DNA from: Burkholderiaceae bacterium
Lineage (GTDB): Bacteria; Pseudomonadota; Gammaproteobacteria; Burkholderiales; Burkholderiaceae_C
Length of the DNA stretch: 10,822 nt
Direction: 5' to 3'
NCBI GenBank assembly: GCA_025458585.1
Contig: JALOSD010000070.1
Span: 1-10,822, forward strand
Shown here piece after piece: positions 1 to 6,651 of the stretch. Both the position numbers and the translations under genes were made by a program. How positions within the stretch are numbered: the stretch's first letter is position 1; each line of letters opens with the position of its first letter. The notes under the pieces were generated by a model. That model did no database searches. It was given only the letters and a program-made list of their open reading frames with translations, and had not been told where the DNA came from.

Positions 1-129
1 CTTGACCTCGCTGGAACCGGTCCCGACCTTGAGCGCGCGGCGCACCTTGTCCGACCGGCGGTCAAGGGGCGCGTCCTCGACATCCAGCAGGTTCTCGACG
101 TTCCAGAAGGCGATGCAGTGGGTGGACAT
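1..129 (-). CDS. Endonuclease/exonuclease/phosphatase-family protein, N-terminal 43 residues (partial)
   Basis: Reading leftward from the ATG at 129-127 gives 43 uninterrupted codons to the window edge, so the gene is cut off after its N terminus. The protein starts MSTHCIAFWNVENLLDVEDA. The early strand followed by WNVENL(L/F)D is the typical opening of the Mg-dependent endonuclease/exonuclease/phosphatase fold (DNase I-like), where the Asn of this motif lies in the metal site. A charged stretch with DRRSDKVRRAL follows, also common at this place in bacterial members. No signal peptide is visible in the fragment, and the later catalytic residues (Glu, Asp, His) lie outside the window, so substrate cannot be judged. 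No strong Shine-Dalgarno precedes the start; a weak GGA lies about 12 bases upstream. The gene diverges from the pRiA4b-like gene at 251. Confidence 0.75.
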   Translation of the reverse strand, partial: MSTHCIAFWNVENLLDVEDAPLDRRSDKVRRALKVGTGSSEVK

Positions 130-181
130 GGCGGTCTTGTCCGGCAGTGGGGGTGCCGCGTCGCAGTCTGGCCTCGGGTAT

Positions 182-206
182 GGCAGGCGTCAACGGCTGG
201 CCTGCC
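182..206. repeat. Perfect 7-bp inverted repeat in a divergent intergenic region
   Basis: GGCAGGC (182-188) and GCCTGCC (200-206) are exact reverse complements around an 11-base spacer. The repeat sits in the 121-base gap between the divergent starts at 129 and 251, where an operator for either gene could lie. In DNA this GC-rich, 7-bp repeats also arise by chance. No convincing -35/-10 pair was identified beside it. Confidence 0.35.
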
Positions 207-250
207 GGGCGACGTCGGTCAGCGCGTGTGGCTGCTGCTAAGCTGCGGAC

Positions 251-1168
251 ATGACCCCTCGCAAGACCACGCGGAACATCACCGCGCGCACCGCTGCGCC
301 ACAGAGCTATGTCTACCGGTTCGTCGTCAGGCTGCAGGGCAGCGAGCCCACGGTGTGGCGGCTGCTCAGTGTCCCGGGGCACCTGTCACTGGCCGACACC
401 AGCCGGGTGATCCTCGCGGCCATGGGCTGGAGCGACAGCCATCTGCACCAGTTCGACATCGAGGGGCGGCTGTACGGCCTGCCCGATGATGAGTGGCCGG
501 ATGACAGGCCGGTGCTGCCCGACGATGCGTACACCCTGGGCGAGGTGCTCGGTGCCGAGGTCCGGACCTTCACGTACGAGTACGACTTCGGCGACGGGTG
601 GGTGCACGAGGTCGAGATCCAGGCAGTCGAGCTGCTGGACGAGCAGCGCAACGCGTGGCCGATATGCCTGGCCGGCGCTAACGCCTGCCCGCCGGAGGAT
701 GTCGGCGGGCTGGGCGGCTACGAGGATTTCCTGGCGGCCATCGTCGACCCGTCGCACGAGGAGCATGGCGCGATGTGGCGCTGGAGCAGAGACAGGCTGA
801 GCGTTGGCAGGAGGCGGCTGGCTGCTCTCGTGGATCACCGTGTCGAGGTCGTTGGCGACGTTCCAGCCGACGTTCATCGTGCGCTGGTCGGCTGCGATAT
901 CGAGAATGGCGCGGCCGACTTACGACCACGAGCCGTCACCGGTAATGAATCCCCACGGCGAGCACCCAGCTTGCACAGGCCTCACACCGGTGCCGTGGCT
1001 GATACGCCGGGCAGGGCCATTGCTGCGCGAACGCATGGCGTGGGCCATGGTCCGATAGGGATGAACATGGCCAGCCCGGGCTGCGCGGGCCTGCAACCCG
1101 GCACACTCGCGCACCATGGACAAGTTCAGCACCCCGCCGATTTGTCGGCAACTCGACAGCTTCGCTGA
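251..1168 (+). CDS. Plasmid pRiA4b ORF-3-like domain protein with an aberrant C terminus
   Basis: The reading frame opens at the first ATG after an in-frame TAA at 239-241 and encodes 305 residues. Residues about 20-179 match the pRiA4b ORF-3-like family of unknown function: VYRFVVRLQGSEPTVWRLL near the N terminus, then AAMGWSDSHLHQF at 56-68, YDFGDGW at 111-117, CPPEDVGG at 146-153 and a Y-x-x-(F/L) stretch followed by HEEH at 169-172. Family members normally finish within about 20-25 more residues, with a segment resembling 'FDPxxFDxxxxNxxL'. Here that ending is absent after residue 179 (near base 788). The frame continues for some 126 residues of Arg/Ala/Gly/Pro-rich sequence that looks untranslated. 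The other two plus frames do not restore the ending, so this is not a simple single frameshift. The gene may be a truncated or recombined copy. No strong ribosome site is seen; molecular function is unknown for the family. Confidence 0.7.
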   Translation: MTPRKTTRNITARTAAPQSYVYRFVVRLQGSEPTVWRLLSVPGHLSLADTSRVILAAMGWSDSHLHQFDIEGRLYGLPDDEWPDDRPVLPDDAYTLGEVLGAEVRTFTYEYDFGDGWVHEVEIQAVELLDEQRNAWPICLAGANACPPEDVGGLGGYEDFLAAIVDPSHEEHGAMWRWSRDRLSVGRRRLAALVDHRVEVVGDVPADVHRALVGCDIENGAADLRPRAVTGNESPRRAPSLHRPHTGAVADTPGRAIAARTHGVGHGPIGMNMASPGCAGLQPGTLAHHGQVQHPADLSATRQLR

Positions 1169-1369
1169 CAACCCCGAGGGCATGTCGCGTCACGATCCGG
1201 TGCAGGCGCGCTGCCGGCGAACCGCTACCCGCCGTCTGGCAACTTCTGGTCGACACAATGGCCTGGAACACCGGAGTCCGCACGACGATCTGTTGGCGCA
1301 CGACAAGGCTCTGCACGTCCCGAGCGCGCAGGGCGCCACGCTGCACGCAGGCGGCATGGCGACGTTCCG
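789..1369. other. Stretch with no recognisable gene
   Basis: About 580 bases separate the end of recognisable pRiA4b-like homology from the flavoprotein start. The first part is still open in the frame of the preceding gene (to 1168), but its translation resembles no family I know. Short ORFs on both strands (plus 804-1058 and 1116-1373, minus 920-1183 and 936-1388) have compositions typical of chance frames in GC-rich DNA. A minus-strand frame open from 919 leftward gives a less biased stretch, AILDIAADQRTMNVGWNVAN and beyond, which might be a gene remnant. A 10-bp palindrome AGCCCGGGCT lies at 1073-1082, and the arms TTGTC (1142-1146) and GACAA (1167-1171) face each other. No RNA gene was seen. 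Confidence 0.5.
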
Positions 1370-2590
1370 GTGAGTGCACTGGACACACCGTGGGACGTGG
1401 TCGTCGTCGGCGCCGGCGCCGCGGGGCTGTTCTGCGCCGGCATCGCCGGCCAGCGCGGTCTTCGCGTGCTGCTGCTGGACCACAGCGACAAGGTGGCCGA
1501 GAAGATCCGCATCTCGGGTGGTGGCCGCGCCAACTTCAGCAATCGCGACCTCGATCCGCAGGCGCCGCACCGGCACTTCATCAGCGCCAACCCGCACTTC
1601 TGTCGCTCCGCCCTGTCGCGCTACACACCGACCGACTTCATCGGTCTGGTCCGACGCCACGGCATCGCTTTCCACGAGAAGCACAAAGGCCAGCTGTTCT
1701 GCGACCGCTCGGCCGAAGACCTTATCCAGATGCTGCTGCGCGAGGCCGAGGCCGGGGGCGTGCAGCGCTGGCAGCCGTGCAAGGTGATGGCGATCCGCCA
1801 CGGTGCCGATGCGCTGTATTCGATCGACACCGACCGCGGCAGCGTGCGCAGCCGCGCGCTCGTGATCGCCACCGGCGGCCTGTCGATCCCGAAGATCGGC
1901 GCCACCGACTTCGGGCATCGCGTGGCCCGGCAGTTCGGACTGCTCCTCGTCCAGACGCGCCCGGGCCTGGTTCCGCTGACCTTCGACGGCGACCGCTGGG
2001 CGCCCTACGCCGGCCTGGCCGGACTGGCCTTGCCGGTGGGTATCACCACCGGCGCCGGGCACGCGCGTGGCGCCTTCGTCGAGGATCTGCTGTTCACGCA
2101 CCGCGGCCTTTCGGGGCCGGCCGTGCTGCAGATCTCCAGCTACTGGCAGCCGGGCACGCCGATCCAGCTGGACCTTGCGCCCGGCACCGGCCTGCTGGCC
2201 GCGCTGATGAAGGCCAAAGCCACGTCGCGCCGCCTGATCGCCAACGAGCTGGCCGTCCTGATGCCGAGCCGGCTGGCCGACGCCTGGGTCCAAATGGACG
2301 CCGATTGGCAGCGCCCGGTGGGCGAGGCGTCGAACAAGGCGCTGATGCGGCTGGCCGATCGGCTGGCGCGCTGGGAGCTCGTACCTGCCGGCACTGAGGG
2401 CTACCGCAAGGCCGAAGTGACCGTGGGCGGCGTCGACACGCGCGATCTGTCGTCGCGTACGATGGAATCGAAGCAGCCCGGCCTGTACTTCATCGGCGAG
2501 GTGGTCGACGTGACCGGCTGGCTCGGTGGCTACAACTTCCAGTGGGCCTGGTCCAGCGCGCATGCCTGCGCGATGGCATTGCCACACTGA
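1370..2590 (+). CDS. HI0933/YhiN (BaiN-like) FAD-dependent oxidoreductase
   Basis: A 406-residue flavoprotein of the usual family length (about 400). The N terminus carries a Rossmann-type FAD-binding strand with GAGAAG at residues 14-19, followed by the family motif KIRISGGGRANFSN at 45-58 (many relatives have GGGRCNxTN). An ATGG motif (VIATGGLSIPKIG) lies mid-protein. The C-terminal segment from about 371 reads GLYFIGEVVDVTGWLGGYNF, the second FAD-contacting motif. TVGGV and TMESK precede it, as in the family. Relatives are annotated as YhiN, aminoacetone oxidase-like or BaiN; BaiN was named for a proposed bile-acid role in clostridia, which need not apply here. The substrate is unknown. 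The start is GTG at 1370. An upstream ATG at 1356 is in another frame and stops at 1373, overlapping the GTG. It is transcribed convergently with the AKR operon and shows no functional link to it. Confidence 0.9.
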   Translation: MSALDTPWDVVVVGAGAAGLFCAGIAGQRGLRVLLLDHSDKVAEKIRISGGGRANFSNRDLDPQAPHRHFISANPHFCRSALSRYTPTDFIGLVRRHGIAFHEKHKGQLFCDRSAEDLIQMLLREAEAGGVQRWQPCKVMAIRHGADALYSIDTDRGSVRSRALVIATGGLSIPKIGATDFGHRVARQFGLLLVQTRPGLVPLTFDGDRWAPYAGLAGLALPVGITTGAGHARGAFVEDLLFTHRGLSGPAVLQISSYWQPGTPIQLDLAPGTGLLAALMKAKATSRRLIANELAVLMPSRLADAWVQMDADWQRPVGEASNKALMRLADRLARWELVPAGTEGYRKAEVTVGGVDTRDLSSRTMESKQPGLYFIGEVVDVTGWLGGYNFQWAWSSAHACAMALPH

Positions 2591-2707
2591 GCTTGGCCTG
2601 GGCCCCTGGCTGTTCGCGGCTGGAGGCAGCGCGCCGGCTCTACAACCCAGGGGGCTCGCAGCGCGAGGTCCTGCGATGCTGACGGTAGGCATTCGGACTC
2701 GGAACCG

Positions 2708-2750
2708 GCGCCGGCCAGCAGATCGACGAGTGCGCCGGCCGAGATCGACG
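2708..2750. repeat. Imperfect tandem repeat (two copies of GCGCCGGCC-n-AGATCGACG)
   Basis: Copy 1 (2708-2728) is GCGCCGGCC, AGC, AGATCGACG; copy 2 (2732-2750) is GCGCCGGCC, G, AGATCGACG. The two 9-base blocks are identical between copies, and only the spacer differs (3 bases versus 1). The copies are separated by AGT. It lies in non-coding DNA; a local duplication is the simplest explanation. Confidence 0.6.
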
Positions 2751-2760
2751 TGCCCGCGCG

Positions 2761-2788
2761 GGTCGGTCTCGCGATGCGAGTCCCGACC
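2761..2788. terminator. GC-rich hairpin between convergent genes, possible transcription end without U-tract
   Basis: GGTCGG (2761-2766) pairs with CCGACC (2783-2788). Inside, CTCGC (2768-2772) pairs with GCGAG (2776-2780) around a GAT loop, leaving one T and one TC bulge: 11 base pairs in 28 bases. A second small hairpin, GCCTGC/GCAGGC (2793-2798 and 2806-2811), follows. The position between convergent stop codons (2590 and 2834) suits a bidirectional terminator, but neither strand shows the T-run needed for an intrinsic one. Confidence 0.35.
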
Positions 2789-2833
2789 ACCCGCCTGCCG
2801 TTGCCGCAGGCAAGGAGTCCAAGGCGAGGCGAC

Positions 2834-4318
2834 CTATGCCTCGCTCTCGCGCAGGTCAGCCTCGGCTTCGATCTCCACCAGATAGTGGGGGCCGACGAGG
2901 GCGGCAACCTGCACCAGCGTGTTGGCCGGGCGGATCTCGCCGAAGACGCGACCGTGCTCGCGCGCGACGGCCTCCCAGTCGGCAACGTTCGTGACGAACA
3001 CGCGCGTGCGCACGACGTCCTCGAGCCTGCCGCCGAGCGAGCTCAGGCTGGCGGCGATCTTGTCGAGGATCCAGGTCGTCTGCGCCGCCGCGTCCCCCCG
3101 GCCGACGACTTGGCCGGCGCCGTGGGTCGCCGTCGTGCCGGAGACGACGATGCGCCGGCCGCTTCGCACCGCGCGCGAGTAGCCCGCCAGAGGCTCCCAC
3201 ACGCTGCCGCTGCCGATGCGCCAGCGGTCGCCGTGGCCGGGCATCGCCTCGGGATGGAAGACCTTGGGCAGTGCGTCGAGGTGGTGGCTGAGGTCGCCGC
3301 TGGCGGTCAGGAACGGCGGCTTGCGGTATTCGTCGCCGCAGTCGCCGGGGATGCGGCGCGTCGCGGCGAACGCCTCGTCAAGCCGCGCACGGTCGTCGTC
3401 GTCGAGCGCGAAGGCGAACGGGCGCAGGTTGTCGTCGCGATGCACGCGCTCGCCCAGGCGCGCGCCGACGATCACCGCGGCCACCGCCGGCTGCTCCAGC
3501 ACCCAGCGCGTGGCCACGTTGGACACCGAGACGCCGTACCGGTGGGCGATCGCCTTCGCCGCGCGCAGCACGCCCTGCAGCGCGTCCCAGCCGCCGACGG
3601 CGTCGATGAAGCGGCGGTACTTCATCTTGCTCCAGTCGCCAACCTCCACCGGCTCGGGCGCGCCGACCCAGCGTTCGCTCAGGAACCCGCCGCCCAGCGT
3701 ACCGTAGGCGAGCAGCTTCACGCCGCGTTCGAGGCACAGCGCGCTCATCGCTTCGGTCGCGCGGCGGTCCAGCAGCGACAGGCACACCTGGTTAGTGGCC
3801 ACCGGCACCCCTTCGGCGAGCAGCACGCGCAGGTGCGCGGTGTCGAAGTTCGTCAGGCCGATGTGCGCGATCAGGCCCTCCTCGCGCAGCTTTGCGAGCT
3901 CGAGCATCGCGTCCAGCCACTGCGGATGTTCGAAGGTCCACCAGTGGAACTGGAGCAGGTCGATGCGGTTCACCCGCATGCGTTCGAGCGAGCGCATCAC
4001 CCCGGCGCGCACGACCTCGGGCGTCATCGGCCCCGGCGGCGGACACCACTTGGTGAAGGCGCGCACGCCGCGGCCCGCGGGCGAGGTCAGCAGGTGGCCC
4101 GTGATGACCTCGGCCGAACCGTAGTGGTCGGCCATGTCGAAGGCGTCGAAGCCGGCGGCGGCGTACCCGGCCATCGCGCCGCCGGCGGCGACGGGGTCGA
4201 GCAGCGTGCCGCCGCGCTCCTGATCGGCCACCTGCCACAGGCCGGTGACGATGCGCGGGATCTCGAGGCCGGGGGCGAGCTCGATGCGCGGCGGCCGCGC
4301 GGGGGCGACGACGCTCAC
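2834..4318 (-). CDS. Aldo/keto reductase fused to a C-terminal RidA/YjgF-like domain
   Basis: A 494-residue two-domain cytosolic protein. Residues about 10-330 are an NAD(P)H-dependent aldo/keto reductase barrel. The expected catalytic tetrad is visible as D61 and Y66 in FDMADHYG, K90 in FTKW and H125 in LLQFHWW; TNFDT and VIVGAR follow. After a linker near 335-365 comes a RidA/YjgF/UK114-type domain (about 366-490) with RIVVSGTTATHG, RTRVFVTNVADW and ends in VEIEAEADL. The position equal to the catalytic Arg of imine-deaminating RidA (PAR-S-C-V-E-V in E. coli) reads PANTLVQV, so Arg is replaced by Asn. Start is GTG at 4318, where GTGA overlaps the stop of the upstream substrate-binding protein gene by four bases; the stop is TAG. 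No ribosome site is obvious, so translational coupling is likely. It is a clear paralogue of the AKR at 5614-6651 (shared QFHWW, SLLDRR, GAPEP, VATRWVL), which lacks the RidA part. The substrate is unknown. Confidence 0.88.
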   Translation of the reverse strand: MSVVAPARPPRIELAPGLEIPRIVTGLWQVADQERGGTLLDPVAAGGAMAGYAAAGFDAFDMADHYGSAEVITGHLLTSPAGRGVRAFTKWCPPPGPMTPEVVRAGVMRSLERMRVNRIDLLQFHWWTFEHPQWLDAMLELAKLREEGLIAHIGLTNFDTAHLRVLLAEGVPVATNQVCLSLLDRRATEAMSALCLERGVKLLAYGTLGGGFLSERWVGAPEPVEVGDWSKMKYRRFIDAVGGWDALQGVLRAAKAIAHRYGVSVSNVATRWVLEQPAVAAVIVGARLGERVHRDDNLRPFAFALDDDDRARLDEAFAATRRIPGDCGDEYRKPPFLTASGDLSHHLDALPKVFHPEAMPGHGDRWRIGSGSVWEPLAGYSRAVRSGRRIVVSGTTATHGAGQVVGRGDAAAQTTWILDKIAASLSSLGGRLEDVVRTRVFVTNVADWEAVAREHGRVFGEIRPANTLVQVAALVGPHYLVEIEAEADLRESEA

Positions 4319-5601
4319 CGCGGCGGCAGCCTGGCCTGCACCGCCTGCACGTCCTCGGTGCTCATCTGGCCGACCGTGGTCACCTCGCCGTTGACCAGTC
4401 TCCACAGGCGGAACGGGCCGACGATGTCGCCATTCCTGTCGAACTCGACGGCGCCGATCACGCCGACGTAGCGCACCGGCTTCTTCTCCTTGATGAGCTG
4501 CAGCGCGCGCTTGAAGCCCTCGGGGCCGGCGTGCACGACCTCGGCGCCCGGCGTCGGCCCGGTCACGCGGCGGATGCCGTCGCGGATCGCCGCCGCCTCG
4601 AACTTGCCCGCATGCGCGATCGCCAGACCGAGGATCGCGGCGGCGTCGAACGCGCGGTCGGCCGCCGGCGCGCCGGCGTCGAAGCCGCCGCTCATCGCCG
4701 GGTAGGCCTTCGCGAAGTACTCGGTGCTCGGCGTGCGGTTGGTGCCCGAGCTGGTGCCGTAGGCGTCGTTGAGGAACTGCGGGCCGACGCCCTTGACGAA
4801 GTCGGCCGCGTTCATGCCGTCGTTGAACAGGAACTTGCGCGTCCCGCCCTGCTGCAGCCAGGTGCGGATCACCGTCGTGCCGTCGCCCGGGTAGCCGATG
4901 AAGTACAGCGCCGGCGGGTCGCCCTTGAGCGCATTCGTCACCTCGGCGGCGTAGCTCGGCTGGCCCTGGTTGTACGGCGTGACGCTGACGATCTTGCCGC
5001 CCAGCGCCTCGTAGGCGCGGCGGAACTCGGCAATCATGTTGACGCCGAAGTCGTTGTTGACGTGGATCACCGCCAGCGTGTTCATGCCCTGGTCGAGCGC
5101 GTACTTGGCGGCGGCGGTGCCCTGCAGCGCGTCGCTCGTGATGGTGCGGAAGAACCAGCCCTTGGTCGTGCCCTCGTTCCCGAGACGCGTGAGCGTCGGC
5201 GAGGTCGACGCCGGCGAGATCTGCACCACGCCGGCTGGCGCGGTGACCGAGGTGACGATCGGGATCGACACCGAACTGATGATCCCGCCGACGATCGCCG
5301 GCACCTTCTTCAGGTCGACGAGCTGGCGCGCCTGGTCGACCGCGACCGAGCCCTGGCTCTGCGCGTCGCGCAGGTCGAATCCGAGCCTGCAGCCTGCGAT
5401 GCCCTCGGCGCCGGCGGCCGCGTTGAGGTCGTTGAACGCCAGCTCGACCGACTTCGACGCCGCCTGGCCGAAGCGCGCCGCGGCACCGGTCAGCGAGACG
5501 ACCATGCCCACCGTGTGCGTGCACGACGGGCTCTGCGCCTGGGCGGGCACGAAGGCAGCGCCGGCGGCGAGCGCGAGGGTGGAGATCAGCAGCTTGTTCA
5601 T
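4315..5601 (-). CDS. Periplasmic substrate-binding protein of a HAAT (branched-chain amino acid-type) ABC transporter
   Basis: A 428-residue type I periplasmic binding protein (Leu/Ile/Val-binding family). It opens with a signal peptide: MNK, a hydrophobic core LLISTLALAAGAAF, and a likely signal peptidase I site after AQA at residue 22. The mature protein starts with the usual strand HTVGMVVSLTGAAARFG, followed by VELAFNDLN, VPAIVGGIISSVSI and YFIGYPGD in the expected order. I choose ATG 5601 over GTG 5607: GGAG at 5610-5607 sits five bases before the ATG and itself contains the G of that GTG. It follows the upstream AKR by 12 bases and overlaps the downstream AKR-RidA gene by four (GTGA). 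The matching ATPases and permeases are encoded divergently at 7021-10659, so it most likely feeds them. Members bind amino acids, amides, urea or aromatic acids; the ligand here cannot be read from sequence. Confidence 0.92.
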   Translation of the reverse strand: MNKLLISTLALAAGAAFVPAQAQSPSCTHTVGMVVSLTGAAARFGQAASKSVELAFNDLNAAAGAEGIAGCRLGFDLRDAQSQGSVAVDQARQLVDLKKVPAIVGGIISSVSIPIVTSVTAPAGVVQISPASTSPTLTRLGNEGTTKGWFFRTITSDALQGTAAAKYALDQGMNTLAVIHVNNDFGVNMIAEFRRAYEALGGKIVSVTPYNQGQPSYAAEVTNALKGDPPALYFIGYPGDGTTVIRTWLQQGGTRKFLFNDGMNAADFVKGVGPQFLNDAYGTSSGTNRTPSTEYFAKAYPAMSGGFDAGAPAADRAFDAAAILGLAIAHAGKFEAAAIRDGIRRVTGPTPGAEVVHAGPEGFKRALQLIKEKKPVRYVGVIGAVEFDRNGDIVGPFRLWRLVNGEVTTVGQMSTEDVQAVQARLPPR

Positions 5602-5606
5602 CGGCA

Positions 5607-5610
5607 CTCC
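5607..5610 (-). promoter_or_regulatory. Shine-Dalgarno that decides the start of the binding-protein gene
   Basis: On the minus strand GGAG (5610-5607) lies five bases upstream of ATG 5601-5599. It overlaps the alternative GTG at 5607-5605, which would have no suitably spaced ribosome site. This favours the ATG, which also gives the more typical signal-peptide start MNKLL. Confidence 0.65.
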
Positions 5611-5613
5611 GGG

Positions 5614-6651
5614 TCAGTCCTTGTTGAGGTTGTACTTCATGATGCGGCCGTGGCGGCCGGTCTTGTCGCGTTCCAGCGTGTAGGTATCGCCCTCGGGGCC
5701 GGGGTGGGCCTGCAGGATCGGGGCAAGACGCGCCTCGTCGTCGGCGTCGAGAGCGAAGCCGAACACCGCGAGCGTGTCGGGCAGGTGGCTGGCATAGCGC
5801 GCGCCGACGATCGCCGCGGCGACGCGCTCGCGCTGCAGCACCCAGCGCGTGGCCACTGCGGCGATGCTGACGCCGTGGCGGTCGGCGATGCCGCGCAGCG
5901 CGCGCAGCAGCGCCTGGAACGCGCCCCAGCCGCCGAAGTCGTCGATGACCAGCTTGTACTTGATCAGCGAGCGGTTGGTGATCTCGAGCGGTTCGGGCGC
6001 GCCGAGCCAGGCGTCGGTGAGGAAGCCGCCGGCGAGCGCGCCGTAACACAGCAGCCGGAACCCGCGTTCGCGTGCCAGCGGCACGAGCGCCCGCTCGGGG
6101 CGACGGTCGAGCAGCGAATACTGCACCTGCATGCTCACGAGCGGCACGCCGGCGTCGAGCATGCGCGCAGTGTGCGGCGTGTCGAAGTTCGTCCCGCCGA
6201 GGTGCGCGACGAGCCCCTCGCGCTGCAGTTGCGCGAGCACGAGCGCCGTCTCGACCATGCCGGGCACCGCGTAGTCCCACCAGTGGAACTGCACGAGGTC
6301 GAGCTTCGGTGCGTTCAGCCGCTCGAGCGAGCGCATGACGATGCGCCGCACGTAGGCCTCGTCGACACGCGCAAGGTCGTCGTAGTCGGGCACGAACTTG
6401 GTGTGGACCTGCAGCAGCGGCCGGCCCTCGGCGCGCTGCAGCGCGTTGAAGCGGCCGTACATCGCCTCGACGCCGGTGTAGATGTCGGCGCAGTCGAAGG
6501 TGTTCAGGCCGGCATCGGCGAAGGCGCGCATGTCGGCCACCGCGGCATCGGCGATCACCTCCCCGTGGCCGCCGGCGAGCTGCCAGCCGCCGCGCACGAT
6601 GCGAGGGATGCGGTAACCCGGCGCGAGCTCGATCGTCTCGACCGCGCTCAT
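5614..6651 (-). CDS. Aldo/keto reductase (single domain)
   Basis: A 345-residue NAD(P)H-dependent aldo/keto reductase, typical length for the family. The expected tetrad is visible: D53 and Y58 in TFDCADIYTG, K85 in VHTKF and H123 in LVQFHWW. Later barrel motifs are GGTNFDT at about 152-158, QVQYSLLDRR near 175-184, GALAGGFL near 204-211 and AAAIVGAR near 278-285, the last belonging to the cofactor-binding end. It resembles the reductase half of the neighbouring AKR-RidA protein along its whole length, pointing to gene duplication with the binding-protein gene now between the copies. ATG 6651 overlaps the TGA of the upstream TIGR04076-like gene (ATGA), and the gene ends 12 bases before the binding-protein ATG, so it is in the middle of a tightly packed operon. 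Its Lys/Arg-rich C terminus (from about 326) has no RidA domain. The substrate is unknown; reduction of an imported carbonyl compound or sugar is an inference. Confidence 0.9.
   Translation of the reverse strand: MSAVETIELAPGYRIPRIVRGGWQLAGGHGEVIADAAVADMRAFADAGLNTFDCADIYTGVEAMYGRFNALQRAEGRPLLQVHTKFVPDYDDLARVDEAYVRRIVMRSLERLNAPKLDLVQFHWWDYAVPGMVETALVLAQLQREGLVAHLGGTNFDTPHTARMLDAGVPLVSMQVQYSLLDRRPERALVPLARERGFRLLCYGALAGGFLTDAWLGAPEPLEITNRSLIKYKLVIDDFGGWGAFQALLRALRGIADRHGVSIAAVATRWVLQRERVAAAIVGARYASHLPDTLAVFGFALDADDEARLAPILQAHPGPEGDTYTLERDKTGRHGRIMKYNLNKD

Larger units (their letters stand above)
2591..2833. other. Convergent intergenic region with hairpins
   Basis: These 243 bases separate the ends of the flavoprotein gene (plus) and the AKR-RidA gene (minus). 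No coding sequence is convincing in either direction. The region carries an imperfect tandem repeat (2708-2750), a 10-bp palindrome CCCGCGCGGG (2753-2762) and two GC-rich hairpins (2761-2788, 2793-2811). A longer-range 7-bp pair joins CCCCTGG (2603-2609) and CCAGGGG (2647-2653). None is followed by a T-run on either strand, so transcription would more likely end by Rho, possibly at these structures. Confidence 0.5.

Noticed and set aside
1258..2397. 379-codon plus-strand frame overlapping the flavoprotein gene
   Set aside because: Arg-rich out-of-frame translation of the HI0933-type gene, which has clear FAD motifs in the frame from 1370.
1190..2692. 500-codon minus-strand frame opposite the flavoprotein gene
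   Set aside because: Gln/Ala/Arg/Gly-rich antisense shadow without motifs.
5605..5607. GTG 5607 as the start of the binding-protein gene
   Set aside because: The Shine-Dalgarno GGAG overlaps this codon and is correctly spaced for ATG 5601 instead.
2834..6280. An 1148-codon open frame on the minus strand
   Set aside because: It is the AKR-RidA gene extended upstream through out-of-frame sequence of the binding-protein gene and the other AKR. The Arg/Gly-rich N-terminal two thirds is a shadow; the real start is GTG 4318.
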